DNA from: Sphingomonadales bacterium UBA2683
GTDB taxonomy: Bacteria > Pseudomonadota > Alphaproteobacteria > Sphingomonadales > Sphingomonadaceae
Direction of reading: 5' to 3'
Length of the DNA: 64,000 nucleotides
NCBI GenBank assembly: GCA_002354635.1
Contig: DELZ01000003.1
Coordinates: 1 to 64,000 of the forward strand
The notes below the pieces were generated by a model. That model searched no databases. It was not told where the DNA came from and saw nothing but the letters and a program-made list of their open reading frames with translations. Of this stretch, positions 36,165-45,448 are shown one piece after another. Each line of letters opens with the position of its first letter. The first letter of the stretch is position 1. The position numbers and the translations under genes were made by a program.

Positions 36165-37706
36165 ATGACCGCAGAAAAACCAAAGCTCATCATCCGCATG
36201 GCGGAACTGGAAGATGCCAGAAAAATCTCCGCCCTGTCCCGCAAGGTCTATGGCAAGGGGGAAAATTACACGACCGAGGAGGTCCGTGGCCAGATCAACA
36301 ATTTCGCCGAAGGCCAGCTGGTCGCGGAATATGAAGGCAAGATTGTCGGCCATTGCGCAACCTTCCAGATTTCTGAGAAAACCGCGCGCCGGGCCCATAG
36401 TTGGTCTGAAATTACCGGCGGTGGCTTTGCCGCCCGGCATGATCCGGATGGACAAATCCTCTATGGCATGGAAGTCAGCGTCGACCCCGATTACCGGCGG
36501 CTGCGTATCGGCCTCCGCTTCTACCGGGTCCGCCGGGAGCTGTGCCAGCATCTTGGGTTGAAAGGGATCATCTTTGGTGGGCGGATGCCGGGCTATGCGC
36601 GGCGCAAGCGCAAATATCCCGACCCGGAGGATTATCTGGCGGCCGTGGTCGACAAGCAGTTCCGCGATCCAGTGATCAATTTTCAGCTGAATCAGGGCTT
36701 TGTGCCAATCGGTGTTCTGAAGGACTATATGCCAAGCGACACGCCATCAGGCGGCCACGCAGTGCATATGTTCTGGGAAAATCCCCTCGCTGCAGAAGCC
36801 AAGCTGGTCACGCAGACGCCGCATGACCGGCTGCCGCAATCGGTGCGCGTGGCGACCGTGCAGTTCCAGATGCGCAAGATAGGCTCGCAGTCCGAATTCG
36901 AGGAGCAGGTGGAATATTTTGTCGATGTCGCTGCCGATTATGGCGCGGATTTTGTCACATTCCCCGAACTGTTCACGCTGCAGCTGCTGTCGCTCGAAGG
37001 GGAAAAGCTGGAACCGGCCCAGGCGATCGAAAAAATCGCGGAATATACCGACCGGTTCAAGGAAGTGATGGAGAAACTGGCGGTTTCCTATCATATCAAC
37101 ATCATCGGCGGCTCCCACCCGACGCGGATGGAAAATGGCGATATCCGCAATATCTCTTACGTGTTCCTGCGCAGCGGCGCGGTCTACACGCAGGACAAGC
37201 TGCACCCGACACCAAGCGAAATTCGCTGGTGGAATATCAAGGGTGGTTACGGCGCCGAAGCCATTCCCACCGATTGCGGCCCGATCGGCGTGATGATCTG
37301 CTACGACAGCGAATTTCCGGAAATGGCGCGGCATCTGGTTGATCAGGGCGCGATGATCCTGTTCGTACCCTTCTGCACCGACGAACGGCGCGGCTATTTG
37401 CGGGTGCGCTACTGCTGTCAGGCGCGAGCGGTGGAAAACCAGTGCTATGTCGTGATGTCGGGCGTGGTCGGCAATCTGCCCAATGTCGAGAATATGGACA
37501 TTCACTACGCCGAGAGCGCGATCTTGACGCCATCGGATTTCCCGTTCGCCCGGGATGGCGTCGCGGCGGATACAGCACCCAACACCGAAACCATCGCATT
37601 GGCCGATCTGTCGATGACGAGCCTGCTGACCAGCCGGCAATCCGGCGCGGTGCAGAATCTGAAAGACCGGCGCTTTGATCTCTATCGGGTTTTGTGGAAG
37701 GGTTAG
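36165..37706 (+). CDS. GNAT acetyltransferase-nitrilase fusion
   Basis: 513 residues in two domains. Residues 1-215 form a GNAT fold (IIRMAELEDARKISALSRKVYG; EVSVDPDYRRLRIGLRFYRVRRELC as the acetyl-CoA loop). Residues 225-513 form a carbon-nitrogen hydrolase with the triad Glu268 (TFPELF), Lys345 (DKLHPTP) and Cys379 (MICYDSEFPE). Such fusions exist in many bacteria but their substrates are unknown; an amide is probably cleaved and an amine acylated. Start shortly after a GGGCGCGG stretch; no partner gene nearby. Confidence 0.85.
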   Translation: MTAEKPKLIIRMAELEDARKISALSRKVYGKGENYTTEEVRGQINNFAEGQLVAEYEGKIVGHCATFQISEKTARRAHSWSEITGGGFAARHDPDGQILYGMEVSVDPDYRRLRIGLRFYRVRRELCQHLGLKGIIFGGRMPGYARRKRKYPDPEDYLAAVVDKQFRDPVINFQLNQGFVPIGVLKDYMPSDTPSGGHAVHMFWENPLAAEAKLVTQTPHDRLPQSVRVATVQFQMRKIGSQSEFEEQVEYFVDVAADYGADFVTFPELFTLQLLSLEGEKLEPAQAIEKIAEYTDRFKEVMEKLAVSYHINIIGGSHPTRMENGDIRNISYVFLRSGAVYTQDKLHPTPSEIRWWNIKGGYGAEAIPTDCGPIGVMICYDSEFPEMARHLVDQGAMILFVPFCTDERRGYLRVRYCCQARAVENQCYVVMSGVVGNLPNVENMDIHYAESAILTPSDFPFARDGVAADTAPNTETIALADLSMTSLLTSRQSGAVQNLKDRRFDLYRVLWKG

Positions 37707-37929
37707 ACGCCGTCGCGAGCCGGCAAGAAACGCCGCATTCACGCGAACAGCGGATTGGGATTGACTGCACGGTAGCGGCACCGACACCTTCCCCCGCTTC
37801 GGTCATGGTAGCGATAATCATGCCGGCCCGAACAATATTGCTGCCTTGAGCGACATCGGGCGACGCTATCGCGGGGTTGTCGTCTTGCGTCCCTGTAACG
37901 ATATTCCGAGACTTTCCCGGATCGCCAAT

Positions 37930-40278
37930 TCAATCTTCCAGAAACAGTTCAGCGGCAGCATCAATAATCGCATCTGCATCGAGTCGGTATTCACGATAAA
38001 GATCAGGCAAGTCGCCGGTCTGGCCAAAGCGGTCGGTGCCGAGCGGACTGACCCGCATGCCGTTTACCGCCCCTAGCCAGGACAGCGCGCCCGGCGAGCC
38101 ATCCAATATCGTGACCAGACCGGCACCGGGTGCCAGCGCCGACAGCAGATATTCGGCATGGGAAGCTGCAGTATCCTTCTGCGGGCCTTTCCAGCGACCA
38201 GCATGCCGTGCGGACCAGCCGCGATGCAGCAGATCTGGCGACGTCACATTGAGAAGGCCCAGGCCCGGCATGTCTTCCGACAGGCTTTCCCATGCCTCCA
38301 GTGCCTCGGGCGCCACGGCACCGGTAAAGACAATCGCGGCTTCCGTCTGCGGTCCGGGCTGACGAAGCCAATAGCCACCTTTCAACGCATCGACTTCCCA
38401 AGCAGCATCGCTACGCTCAACTTGCGCAATCGATCGCGTACTGAGGCGCAGATAAACCGAGCTGCCATCGGGTTTCTGCATATGCTCGAACGCATGGCGC
38501 ATCATCAGCGCCACTTCGTCCGCCCAGGCCGGTTCGAAATAATCGAGATTGGGTTGCCCCATGCCGATCAGCGGCGTGTTGATCGACTGGTGGGCCCCGC
38601 CCTCGCCGGCCAGCGTCAGGCCAGAGGGTGTTCCGACCAGAAGGAAGCGCGCGTCCTGATAACAGCCATAGTTGAGCGCATCGAGACCGCGCGCGATAAA
38701 CGGATCATAGACTGTACCCACCGGCAACAGCCGCGTTCCGAAATGCGATGCGGAAAGCCCCAGCGATGTCAGCATGAGAAAAAAGTTGTTCTCGGCAATT
38801 CCCAACTCGATATGCTGGCCTGCCGCATGGGCCGCCCATTTCTGCGCAGACGGGATTTTTGCCTGCCGGAACACATCGGCCACTTCCTGACGACGGAACA
38901 GGCCGCGCTGATTTACGAAAGCGCCAAGATTTGTGGTCTGCGTAACATCCGGTGCCGTGGTCACAATCCGGTTGCCAATCTCCTCGTCGGATTTGGCAAG
39001 ATCGAACAGGACCTTTCCGAACGCCGCCTGCGTCGATTGTTCGGCACCGTCCGGAACCGCAAACCGCGGCGGTACCGGAATTATGTCGGCCTCGGTCTCT
39101 GGCTGTGTTTTGACAAAAGCGCTGCTTTCCACAAAAGCCTTGAGCTCGGCAGCCATATTATTGCCAAGGCCTGCATAGGGTTCCCATTCTTCCCCTTCTG
39201 CGATGCCCAAACGGTCGCGCAGACCATGGATCTGGCTTGAATTCATCATACCGGAGTGGTTATCCTTGTGGCCGGCCAGTGGCAGACCAAATCCCTTCAC
39301 CGTATAAGCGATGAACATGGTTGGCAGATCATCGTTCGCGGCATCGAAAGCCTCGGTCAAACTTGCCAAACAATGACCGCCCAGATTGGTCATCAGCGCA
39401 GCAAGCTGGTCATCATCATAGCTGGCGATCAGCTTCTTGACGTTTGTCTTGCTGCCAATGTCTGCCAGCAACCGCTCGCGCCAGGCCTCCCCGCCCTTGT
39501 AGGTCAGCACCGCAAAATCGGCGTTCGGACAATTGTCGATCCATTGCTCGAGCGCCTTGCCCCCCGGCTTCTTGAACGCCGCTTGCTGGAGTTTGCCATA
39601 TTTAAGTGTGATAACCCGCCAGCCGCAGGTCTCGAATATATCGTCAAACCGCCGGAACATCCGGTCGGCGGTGGTGCTGTCGAGCGATTGACGGTTGTAA
39701 TCAACAATCCACCAGCAATTGCGGATATTATGTTTGTATCCCTCGATCAGGCACTCGTAGATATTGCCTTCATCCAGCTCCGCGTCGCCCATCAGCGCGA
39801 TCATTCTGCCGGCATCTTCGTTTCTTATCTGTCCGTGTGCGATGAGATAGTCCTGCACCAGACTTGAGAAAGCGGTGACGGCAACGCCCAGCCCGACGGA
39901 GCCAGTGGAAAAATCAACCGGGATACTGTCCTTGGTGCGCGACGGATAGCTCTGGACGCCGCCAAGGCCGCGAAAGTTGATCAGTTTCTCGCGGGACTGG
40001 TTGCCGAGCATATAGTGGATGGCATGCAGCACGGGCCCGGCATGCGGTTTGACCGCAACCTTGTCCCGGGGGCGCAACGCATGGAAATAGAGCGCGGCCA
40101 TGATCGCGGTCATCGACGAACAGCTTGCCTGATGGCCGCCAACCTTCAGGCCATCGCGCTTGGGCCGGATGTGATTGGCATTGTGCACCGTCCAGGACGA
40201 AAGCCAGCGTAATCGTGCTTCGAGGGCTTCCAGCACATTGATGGTTCCCGTTTTCAAATGCGGCACCGTTTTCACCAT
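37930..40278 (-). CDS. Transketolase-like TPP enzyme (AceE/transketolase group)
   Basis: 782 residues. The TPP-binding block GDAELDEGNIYECLIEGYKHNIRN (residues about 165-188) ends in the metal-binding Asn, and HQASCSSMTAIMAALYFHAL and GSVGLGVAVTAFSSLVQ are typical of the N-terminal TPP domain; a pyrimidine domain and C-terminal transketolase domain follow. Length lies between transketolase (about 660) and PDH E1 (about 890); several blocks look AceE-like. It may be a pyruvate or ketoacid dehydrogenase E1 variant. Exact reaction uncertain. Confidence 0.75.
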   Translation of the reverse strand: MVKTVPHLKTGTINVLEALEARLRWLSSWTVHNANHIRPKRDGLKVGGHQASCSSMTAIMAALYFHALRPRDKVAVKPHAGPVLHAIHYMLGNQSREKLINFRGLGGVQSYPSRTKDSIPVDFSTGSVGLGVAVTAFSSLVQDYLIAHGQIRNEDAGRMIALMGDAELDEGNIYECLIEGYKHNIRNCWWIVDYNRQSLDSTTADRMFRRFDDIFETCGWRVITLKYGKLQQAAFKKPGGKALEQWIDNCPNADFAVLTYKGGEAWRERLLADIGSKTNVKKLIASYDDDQLAALMTNLGGHCLASLTEAFDAANDDLPTMFIAYTVKGFGLPLAGHKDNHSGMMNSSQIHGLRDRLGIAEGEEWEPYAGLGNNMAAELKAFVESSAFVKTQPETEADIIPVPPRFAVPDGAEQSTQAAFGKVLFDLAKSDEEIGNRIVTTAPDVTQTTNLGAFVNQRGLFRRQEVADVFRQAKIPSAQKWAAHAAGQHIELGIAENNFFLMLTSLGLSASHFGTRLLPVGTVYDPFIARGLDALNYGCYQDARFLLVGTPSGLTLAGEGGAHQSINTPLIGMGQPNLDYFEPAWADEVALMMRHAFEHMQKPDGSSVYLRLSTRSIAQVERSDAAWEVDALKGGYWLRQPGPQTEAAIVFTGAVAPEALEAWESLSEDMPGLGLLNVTSPDLLHRGWSARHAGRWKGPQKDTAASHAEYLLSALAPGAGLVTILDGSPGALSWLGAVNGMRVSPLGTDRFGQTGDLPDLYREYRLDADAIIDAAAELFLED

Positions 40279-40460
40279 TTTTCAATCTCCGGATCCAGCT
40301 TGCTACCTATAGCGCCGTGCAACCAATTGTTCTTGCCAAGGCTTGTGCCATATTCCAACCAATCTCAAATTTTTCCGGCGGAATATAATATTCCGGTGGG
40401 CTGGACCAGTCGCCGCGTCATGTCCGGGGGTCGCTCAATCAGGATATCAGCGATCATCAG

Positions 40461-41244
40461 GGCATTGTCACATAAACTTCTCTAGCGGATTAAGCGACAC
40501 CGCTATAGTTGCGAGCAATGCAGAGAATAACATTCGATCGCCATCGCTTTCCACCTGATCTGATCATTCATGCCGTGTGGCTCTACGCAAAGTTCACGTT
40601 GAGTTACCGCGATGTTGAAGACTTGCTTGCCGAACGCGCTCTGGATGTTTCTTATGAAACCGTGCGCCGTTGGTTTCTGAAATTTAGGGATCAGATTGCC
40701 AATAGATTGAGATCGAAACAGCCACCGCCCAGCGATCACTGGCATCTCGATGAAATGGTGATGGTTGTTTGTGGCAAACGATACTGGTTGTGGCGAGCGG
40801 TAGACAATGAAGGTACGGTTCTTGATTTTCTGGTTCAATCGCGCCGCGACACGAAAGCTGCCAAAAAGCTGATGAAGAGCCTGCTCAAGAAGCACGGCTT
40901 TGTGCCAACGCTCATTGTGACATACAAACTGCGATCATCCCAAGCTGCCTTCAGAGAAAGGGGATTGGTCGCCAAGCATATCGACAACAAGCGCGCCAAC
41001 AACCGAGCGGAAGGCGTGAGCGAAAGATACAGCGGTTCAAATCACCAGGATCTGCCCAGTGCTTTCTCAATGATCATGCCGCCACCTAAAATCACTTCAA
41101 CCACCAACGTCATCTGATCAGCAGACCTTTGTTCAAGAAACTGAGAACCGAAGCATTTGCGGAGTGGGAAGCTTCGGCAGCGACCGCATAAGCTGTCTAA
41201 CTTATCGTCGAATCACGCCCGCTCTGAGTTAACGTGACAATGCC
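40461..41244 (+). mobile_element. Decayed IS6-family insertion sequence
   Basis: Ends are inverted repeats: GGCATTGTCACATAAACTTC at 40461-40480 and, inverted, GGCATTGTCACGTTAACTCA ending at 41244. The 784-bp length and the transposase fit the IS6 family. The 8 bp on either side (ATCATCAG and GTAATTTT) do not match, so no target duplication survives, consistent with age, deletion or cointegrate resolution. It marks the left side of the accessory region. Confidence 0.8.
40509..41191 (+). pseudogene. IS6-family transposase, inactivated
   Basis: The first 165 codons read as an IS6-type transposase (HRFPPDLIIHAVWLYAKFTLSYRDVEDLLAERA, in family order; HWHLDEMVM for the first Asp). The second catalytic Asp is lost (VTYKLRSS where TDKLRSY is expected). 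After NNRAE a deletion shifts the frame; the correct frame resumes as ERKIQRFKSPGSAQCFLNDHAAT, then meets an in-frame TAA near 41090, and continues as NHFNHQRHLISRPLFKKLRTEAF to a stop at 41189. Three separate lesions show it is dead. Confidence 0.85.
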
Positions 41245-41336
41245 GTAATTTTCGCTGTACTTCGCGCTCGTCGTCCTTGGATTTCGAGACATCTACTTCC
41301 TGCTTCGCGAATTTACAGAAGATGTCTCAGGCGTCC

Positions 41337-41945
41337 CTATATATCCAAAGTTTGAGGCACAAGCATCTTGAAAAGATCGAGAAGCGCGCCGTCGCGCGGT
41401 TTACCGCTCACTTTGTCATTGAGGGAAACAAACATTCCTGAAAGTCTCATGTCCAAATAACCGTGCACCATTGACCAAAAGGCTATTGCCACGGTATCTC
41501 GGTCAAATTCGGATTGTGGCATGGCCCTTTCAATTTCATCGCAAAGCTGATCATAGATTTGGTCCATAACTGTCGAAAGTTCGGCATCCTGCAGATCAAT
41601 CAAATCGCCTCGCCATAAGAGCTTGTAGCGATTCGGGAAATTGAAGCCAAAATCCAACATGGCTTTGCCGAATACGTCTATCCATACTCTAGAACCGCCT
41701 GCCGCGTCTGACAGGCCTTCTTCAATGGAACACAAGATGGTCTCAAATTGTCGCTGCGCAAGGGCGGTCAATAGTGCCTTGCGATCCCGGTAATGATTGA
41801 CCGGGGCACCATGGGAAACGCCGGCCTCTCGGGCAACTGCCCTGATTGTAACGCCGTCAACACCGTCCCGGTCAAGAAGCGTAAGAGCGACATCGAATAA
41901 CACTCGTTTCAGGTCACCGTGGTGGAATGATTGTTTTTTGGACAT
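41337..41945 (-). CDS. TetR-family repressor
   Basis: 202 residues. N-terminal HTH with LKRVLFDVALTLLDRDGVDGVTIRAVAREAGVSHGAPVNHYRDRKALLTA (in parts) is typical TetR; the GAPVNHYRDRKALL recognition helix is intact. The C-terminal ligand domain is family-typical (TetR_C_33-like fit is possible). ATG at 41945 follows the dyads at 41951-41994, so it probably represses itself and the divergent membrane-protein/GST pair. Confidence 0.9.
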   Translation of the reverse strand: MSKKQSFHHGDLKRVLFDVALTLLDRDGVDGVTIRAVAREAGVSHGAPVNHYRDRKALLTALAQRQFETILCSIEEGLSDAAGGSRVWIDVFGKAMLDFGFNFPNRYKLLWRGDLIDLQDAELSTVMDQIYDQLCDEIERAMPQSEFDRDTVAIAFWSMVHGYLDMRLSGMFVSLNDKVSGKPRDGALLDLFKMLVPQTLDI

Positions 41946-41950
41946 TCCCC

Positions 41951-41994
41951 ATATTGACACCGTCCATTTAATAGTCAATATAGACAGTGTCTAT
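41951..41994. promoter_or_regulatory. Overlapping TetR operators
   Basis: Two dyads lie between tetR and the divergent gene. ATAGACA-G-TGTCTAT (41980-41994) is perfect. ATATTGAC (41951-41958) with GTCAATAT (41974-41981) is a second perfect 8-bp pair. The first core, ATAGACA-N-TGTCTAT, occurs again inside a longer palindrome at 54245-54273. Confidence 0.8.
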
Positions 41995-42018
41995 TTACCA
42001 TTGGAAAAGAAACCCTAA

Positions 42019-42432
42019 ATGCCAAAAATCACAATCCTGTCCGTCGCACTCAGTGCTTTCGTCCTATCTGCCGTGATTCCTTTCATGGAAATCAGTGAAT
42101 CGCATCTGTTTAACCCCGAATGGCCCAGCCACGCGCGTCTCCATGAGGCATGGCAACTGATAGAAAATGCCGCAATTTCCATTCTCGCATTCATATTGGT
42201 TTGGAAGGGCATCGCTCCACGGCTGGGTATTGTGCTTGGCCTGATTTTGAGCACATCATTCTTGATCGCATGGCTAGCTGGACCAATTTACGGTGGGTCG
42301 ATGGTTCATTCAGACGGTACCGAATTCACAATCGGCGGAATTAGTGTTGTGGTGGTCGGAGTTGCGGTGATTGCAGGGCTTCTACTTCTTGGATGGCGAG
42401 CCCTCTCCCGGCGTCCGGTGGCCTCGAAATGA
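42019..42432 (+). CDS. Small four-helix membrane protein
   Basis: 137 residues with four hydrophobic helices (ITILSVALSAFVLSAV; ISILAFILVWKG; LGIVLGLILSTSFLIAWL; ISVVVVGVAVIAGLLLL) and a conserved-looking periplasmic HLFNPEWPSHARLHEAWQL segment between helices 1 and 2. I know similar short proteins but no function. First gene of the TetR-controlled plus-strand pair; its stop overlaps the GST start (ATGA). Confidence 0.7.
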   Translation: MPKITILSVALSAFVLSAVIPFMEISESHLFNPEWPSHARLHEAWQLIENAAISILAFILVWKGIAPRLGIVLGLILSTSFLIAWLAGPIYGGSMVHSDGTEFTIGGISVVVVGVAVIAGLLLLGWRALSRRPVASK

Positions 42433-43106
42433 GCGCTATCATTCATGGGTCACCATTGTCTCCTTTCACGCGCAAAGTAACCCTTGTCGCAATGGAGAAG
42501 GCAATTCCGTTCGAAAGTAAGGATATCAACCCTTATCGGCCTCCCGATTATTTCACGTCGATCAGCCCGCTGCGGCGTATCCCGGTTTTAGAGGACGGTG
42601 ATTTTATACTTAGCGACAGTTCGGCGATCAGTGCATATCTCGACGCCTCATTCCCCGGCTCCAATGGTTCTCTGTTCCCGACCCCGCCAAAGGCTCTCGG
42701 CTATGTACTATGGATTGAGGAATATGCCGATACCGCGCTTTTCAATGATATTAGCGAAGGCGTGTTCCGGCCGATTCTTATAAACAAGATGCTTGGCAAG
42801 CCCATAGACTCTGACAAAGTTGAAGAAGCTGTTACAAAAAAATTGCCCGAGCGGTTTGAATATCTTGAAAACGAAATTGCCGGCAAAGAATTTTTTTCCG
42901 AGGATCGCGTCACACTTGCAGATATTTCAGTTTACGCACAACTTGCCAATCTCGATCATGCGGGACAGTTATCACAGCTAAAAGCCTATCCCGGTTTGAT
43001 GGATCACTACTCCCACATGAAGGCTCGAGAAACATCAAAAGCGCTGCAAGCATTAGAGACCCAATATCTGGATTATATAATGAGTCAGTTGAAGCCTTCG
43101 TCATGA
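42429..43106 (+). CDS. Glutathione S-transferase
   Basis: 225 residues. GSPLSPFTRKVTLVAMEKAIPFES opens a thioredoxin-like domain with Ser at the GSH-activating place, ISPLRRIPVLEDGDFILSDSSAISAYLDA gives cis-Pro and the Asp/Ser GSH contact, and a helical C domain ends with the N-capping box VTLADISVYAQL. Cytoplasmic detoxification. Translationally coupled to the membrane protein and probably derepressed when the TetR protein binds an inducer. Confidence 0.85.
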   Translation: MSAIIHGSPLSPFTRKVTLVAMEKAIPFESKDINPYRPPDYFTSISPLRRIPVLEDGDFILSDSSAISAYLDASFPGSNGSLFPTPPKALGYVLWIEEYADTALFNDISEGVFRPILINKMLGKPIDSDKVEEAVTKKLPERFEYLENEIAGKEFFSEDRVTLADISVYAQLANLDHAGQLSQLKAYPGLMDHYSHMKARETSKALQALETQYLDYIMSQLKPSS

Positions 43107-43200
43107 CTGAGGCCCACCGCTCGCTGCGTTTGGCCGGCGAACGAGAGCTCGAGCCGGCATCATGTCTGCTCATTGCTGAATCGCCATAAGGAACTGATCC

Positions 43201-43842
43201 ATGAACTCTGAACAGTTAAGCATAGCACTCCAACTCAAGGCTATCCCTCTCGAGGGCAAGGTGGTGGTTCTTGAACCAGTTCTCCCATCCATGAAGGACG
43301 AGATGCGCACAGCAATGGATGTGGATCCAGAGGCATGGTCTATTCAAAATCGGAGCGGGTACGGAGAAAATTTCGAAGCCTATTGGGCAGCCATGAACGC
43401 ACCGCGAGAGGAGAGCCAACGCGTCGCATACGGAGTTCGGCTGCGAGCGTCGAACCTGCTAGTCGGAACCTCCAGCTTCCACCATATCTCGCCTGAAAAT
43501 CGATCGACAGAGATTGGCTCAACGTTCCTGCATCCTGAAGTGAGAGGCACTGCGGTGAATCCGGAGATGAAGTTGCTGATGCTGGACCACGCCTTTGATA
43601 GCGGCGCGCTTCGGATCCAACTGACGGTCGACGATAGAAACAAGCGCAGCCAAGCGGCAGTGAAAAAACTTGGCGCAGTGCGAGAGGGGCTGCTTCGGCG
43701 ACATTGCGTTACGTGGAACGGACACAATCGGGACACAGTCGTTTTCTCTGTTATCGGCGGAGACTGGCCCGGCATACGAACCCGCTTGATATCCAGGTTA
43801 GAAGCTCAAGATGGACTGAGAAACCACTTTCAAAGCGAATAG
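43201..43842 (+). CDS. GNAT-family acetyltransferase (RimJ-like)
   Basis: 213 residues. Domain signs: LEGKVVVLEPVLPSMKDEM at the start, VAYGVRLRASNLLVGTSSFHHISPENRSTEIGSTF (strands 2-4, in parts), FLHPEVRGTAVNPEMKLLMLDHAF in place of the acetyl-CoA loop, and LTVDDRNKRSQAAVKKLGAVREG. The usual Q/RxxGxG/A loop is weak. N-acetylates an amine or protein N terminus; substrate unknown. Confidence 0.8.
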   Translation: MNSEQLSIALQLKAIPLEGKVVVLEPVLPSMKDEMRTAMDVDPEAWSIQNRSGYGENFEAYWAAMNAPREESQRVAYGVRLRASNLLVGTSSFHHISPENRSTEIGSTFLHPEVRGTAVNPEMKLLMLDHAFDSGALRIQLTVDDRNKRSQAAVKKLGAVREGLLRRHCVTWNGHNRDTVVFSVIGGDWPGIRTRLISRLEAQDGLRNHFQSE

Positions 43843-43971
43843 TAGTATCAAAGGATTGCAGGCAATTTATCGCGGTGAGGGCTTGAGGTAGCGCGCCGGA
43901 TCAGTCCGCGGGGAAAGACTACATAGTCTCTCCGGCGGCATCTGACAGGGGGGTATCGCGTTTATACGGAC

Positions 43972-44510
43972 TTGATCACCAAGGATCTGATCAGCAGGGG
44001 ATATCGGGTTGTCGCGTTAGACGCAGGTTCACATGGCGCAAAAAAAGACGATATGAAACCACATGAGCGGCTTGAAAACCTGCGATCCGGCGCGCCTGAA
44101 CCCTATCTCGCGATGATCGAGGGTTCTTTGAACGATTATGATATGTTGCTTGCGCACGCGAATAAAAAATTTGGACCACCCAAACGCATATTGGTAGCGG
44201 GTTACAGCATGGGTGCACAAATTGCGGTGCTTTTCGCAGCGAAACACAAGGAAGTGACGCATATTGTCACTATGGTGCCGCCAGCAGCGCAATGCGCAAA
44301 CGCCGTCGCATCCATCAACTATGCCAGCACAGTGCAGGCCCAATGCTTTTAATAACGGCTAGCCAGGACGAGTTCTCTGGCGCGGCCGACAATGATGCAT
44401 TGGAAAAAGCTGGCGGCGACAAACTGACGCGCATTGAATTTGATAGCAAACACCGCCTACCGCGCGATTACACCAGCGCTGTTATAAATTGGATTGCAAA
44501 GATAAACTAA
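43972..44510 (+). pseudogene. Alpha/beta hydrolase, N-truncated and frameshifted
   Basis: The first frame (to 44352) reads LITKDLISRGYRVVALDAGSHGAKKDD and contains the nucleophile elbow AGYSMGAQIAVLFAAKH. Around 44335-44345 the frame shifts; the continuation PMLLITASQDEFSGAADNDALEKAGG...FDSKHRLPRDYTSAVINWIAKI supplies the acid and His parts of the fold. The expected first beta strands and oxyanion HG segment are missing upstream, so it is both truncated and shifted. Not functional as read. Confidence 0.8.
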
Positions 44511-44548
44511 AAAGCTTCCAAATAGACGGCACCGACAGATGTGGCTTA

Positions 44549-44641
44549 ATGAAGCGGATTTTCCTGGGTCAAGGTGCAGTCTTCCTGACAATATTGTCGC
44601 TTGGTGCCATTTTTGGCTTTGCTCCGTCGGTGCAGGTATAA
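44549..44641 (+). other. 30-codon reading frame with a hydrophobic N terminus
   Basis: MKRIFLGQGAVFLTILSLGA opens a 30-codon frame that looks like a signal peptide or single membrane helix, ending at TAA 44639-44641. It abuts a nitronate monooxygenase remnant. It could be a leftover signal peptide of a lost gene or a genuine small membrane protein; no Shine-Dalgarno is convincing. Confidence 0.3.
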
Positions 44642-44761
44642 ATATCCAATACCAGGATAGGAGAAGTCGCAGGCCTCATTCGCAATATAAAACTCGCGTC
44701 CGAGATATCGGCAAAAATTGTAGGCGAAGCAGAACTCTTGCTTAAAATTGGCTCAAAATAG
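44642..44761 (+). pseudogene. 3' remnant of a second nitronate monooxygenase
   Basis: The translation IGEVAGLIRNIKLASEISAKIV...GEAELLLK aligns with the last 35 residues of the intact enzyme at 49602-50564 (VGEVAGIIRDIKPASEILSDIV...CEAEVLLK). DNA similarity extends about 25 bp past both stops (ATATAAA shared). The rest of the gene is gone. The two copies lie in the same orientation about 5.8 kb apart. Confidence 0.85.
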
Positions 44762-44855
44762 CGCCTAGAAACCGAAGCATATAAATGAATCATATTCAAT
44801 TACCTGCTTTGGCAGCGTCCGCTTTGGGCGCAATCTTGCCCTCGCAAAAAAGCGC

Positions 44856-44876
44856 TTGATCTCAAGTTAACTTGAG
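44856..44876 (+). promoter_or_regulatory. SoxR/MerR-type operator
   Basis: CTCAAGTTAACTTGAG (44861-44876) is a perfect 16-bp dyad identical to the core of the classical SoxR box, preceded by TTGATC (44856-44861) as a -35. The expected target gene directly downstream is now a fragment (44922 onward); lysE follows at 45137. No SoxR or MerR gene adjoins. Confidence 0.75.
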
Positions 44877-44921
44877 GTGTTAGAGCTCCTAATTCATGAC
44901 AAAAACTGACGAAGGCAATTT

Positions 44922-45002
44922 GTGCAAATCACCTCATCATTCGACGGAGGAAATATCAAAGTTGCCGACATTGATGATCCGGAAAATATGCGGCTAGATA
45001 AA
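44922..45002 (+). pseudogene. N-terminal fragment of an M14-type carboxypeptidase
   Basis: From a GTG, the translation QITSSFDGGNIKVADIDDPE matches the opening of bacterial cytosolic M14 carboxypeptidases (ISSxFDSGNI). Similarity stops after about 26 residues and the frame then runs on without family features to 45146. Probably a truncated leftover behind the SoxR-like box. Confidence 0.55.
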
Positions 45003-45448
45003 ATGCCTTTCAATAATACATCTCACACGCCAGAGCCCACCATTGGTTGGTCGCCAGCGCGAGCAAAGCAAATGGGGCGAGACTGTCTTGAGGCAATTTC
45101 AATGATCGCCCAGAGACTGATTTTGGAACGCACGAAATGGCGGTAGAAACATGGCTTACGTTTGTTGCCGTCTGCCTAGTTTTGTTGGCTACGCCCGGCC
45201 CAATAGCGCTTTTCGCTATCTCTTGTAGCATAAATGTTGGAAGAGCGCGCGCATTGCCGGTTGTCGGAGGGGCCATGGCCGGTGATTTCATCGCAATGAC
45301 TGCATCGCTATTGGGTATTGGAGTTTTGCTCGCAAGTATACCGATGGCATCATCGATCATTAAGTGATTATCCCCTTGGCATACGTAACAGAAAGATATT
45401 GTGAAATGGCCTTAGTTAATCTAGCTCTTTTAGAGAAATGGAGAGCTT

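Noticed and set aside
38158..39240. 360-codon plus-strand frame opposite the transketolase-like gene
   Set aside because: Antisense shadow without domain signal.
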